A stretch of DNA of 64,000 nucleotides. It comes from an uncultured Christensenella sp. GTDB lineage: Bacteria; Bacillota; Clostridia; Christensenellales; Borkfalkiaceae. A program made the translations under genes and the position numbers. Where the stretch lies: positions 30,806 through 94,805 of the forward strand of contig CAJUHT010000001.1 of assembly GCA_910586035.1 (NCBI GenBank), in the 5' to 3' direction. The notes beneath the pieces were generated by a model. The model searched no databases, had not been told where the DNA came from, and was given only the letters and a program-made list of their open reading frames with translations. Numbering within the stretch: position 1 is the stretch's first letter; every line of letters begins with the position of its first letter. This document shows, one piece after another, positions 63,856 through 64,000 of this stretch.

Positions 63856-64000
63856 ATGGATAAATTGTATCACATTGTAACATACGGCTGTCAGATGAAC
63901 GTGCACGAGTCGGAAAAAATCGCGGGGATTCTGTCCGAGCTCGGGTATTCTTCTACCGAAGATATGGAGCGGGCGGACATAGTCGTTTTTAATACCTGTT
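63856..64000 (+). CDS. miaB: tRNA-2-methylthio-N6-dimethylallyladenosine synthase (partial)
   Basis: First 48 codons only. They encode the N-terminal UPF0004 domain start of a methylthiotransferase with [15 protein letters not shown] and the second cluster cysteine in FNTC. The YGCQMN motif is that of MiaB, which methylthiolates A37 of tRNAs; the RimO homologue is encoded at 34239. The gene runs off the right edge. Confidence 0.9.
   Translation, partial: MDKLYHIVTYGCQMNVHESEKIAGILSELGYSSTEDMERADIVVFNTC

Overview
The window is a gene-dense, chromosomal, low-to-mid GC bacterial segment that reads as an uncultured member of the Clostridia (Bacillota), probably a host-associated anaerobe. This rests on RNase Y, a MurE with the DNPR motif (meso-diaminopimelate peptidoglycan), an XRE-cupin/potABCD operon, a tRNA-dependent ThiI/cysteine desulfurase pair, strong TTGACA/TATAAT promoters and many Rho-independent terminators. 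No 16S rRNA or strictly diagnostic marker is present, so the taxonomy is inference. No phage, transposon, CRISPR array or other mobile element was seen.

Layout. 1-4.7 kb: the end of a repeat-rich acidic protein, then endonuclease IV-like, Xaa-Pro peptidase, EF-P, D-aminoacyl-tRNA deacylase, a PhnP-like metallo-hydrolase and a DUF5662-like protein. 4.7-7.9 kb: accessory genes (ferritin-like protein, HxlR regulator, cupin, tRNA-Gly, small membrane protein). 7.9-13.1 kb, minus strand: a regulator plus spermidine/putrescine ABC transporter operon (XRE-cupin, potA, potB, potC, potD) with a consensus promoter and a clear operator candidate. 13.4-29.7 kb: rpsT, murI and a division/cell wall cluster (mraZ, rsmH, ftsL-like, PBP, murE, mraY, murD, ftsW, murA, ftsQ; then ftsA-like and ftsZ from their own promoter; then murC). 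murF and murG are missing from their usual places. 29.8-42.1 kb: ilvC, then ftsK-rimO-pgsA-cinA-recA-nadE as one tightly overlapping run, then RNase Y. 42.2-47.5 kb: a broken leucine-rich-repeat lipoprotein, an unusual PadR-type regulator joined to a membrane domain, an acyl-ACP thioesterase and a YgjP-like metalloprotease. 47.7-61.5 kb: arginine operon argG-C-J-B-D-F-carA-carB, followed without gaps by a cysteine desulfurase and thiI, headed by an ArgR-type operator. 61.6 kb to the end: a class A penicillin-binding protein (minus strand) and the start of miaB.

The most unusual observation is that carB is a 1354-residue in-frame fusion of carbamoyl-phosphate synthase large chain with a diaminopimelate epimerase (DapF) domain in which the first catalytic cysteine is alanine (CGNG motif changed to AANP) while the second cysteine is kept. 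Other points of interest are an apparent AUA start codon for the division/sporulation PBP, a divergent FtsA whose nucleotide-binding motifs look eroded, a 564-residue PadR-membrane fusion, a probable leaderless miaB mRNA, and a divergent tRNA-Gly(CCC). All functional calls are from reading the sequence; no database search was run.
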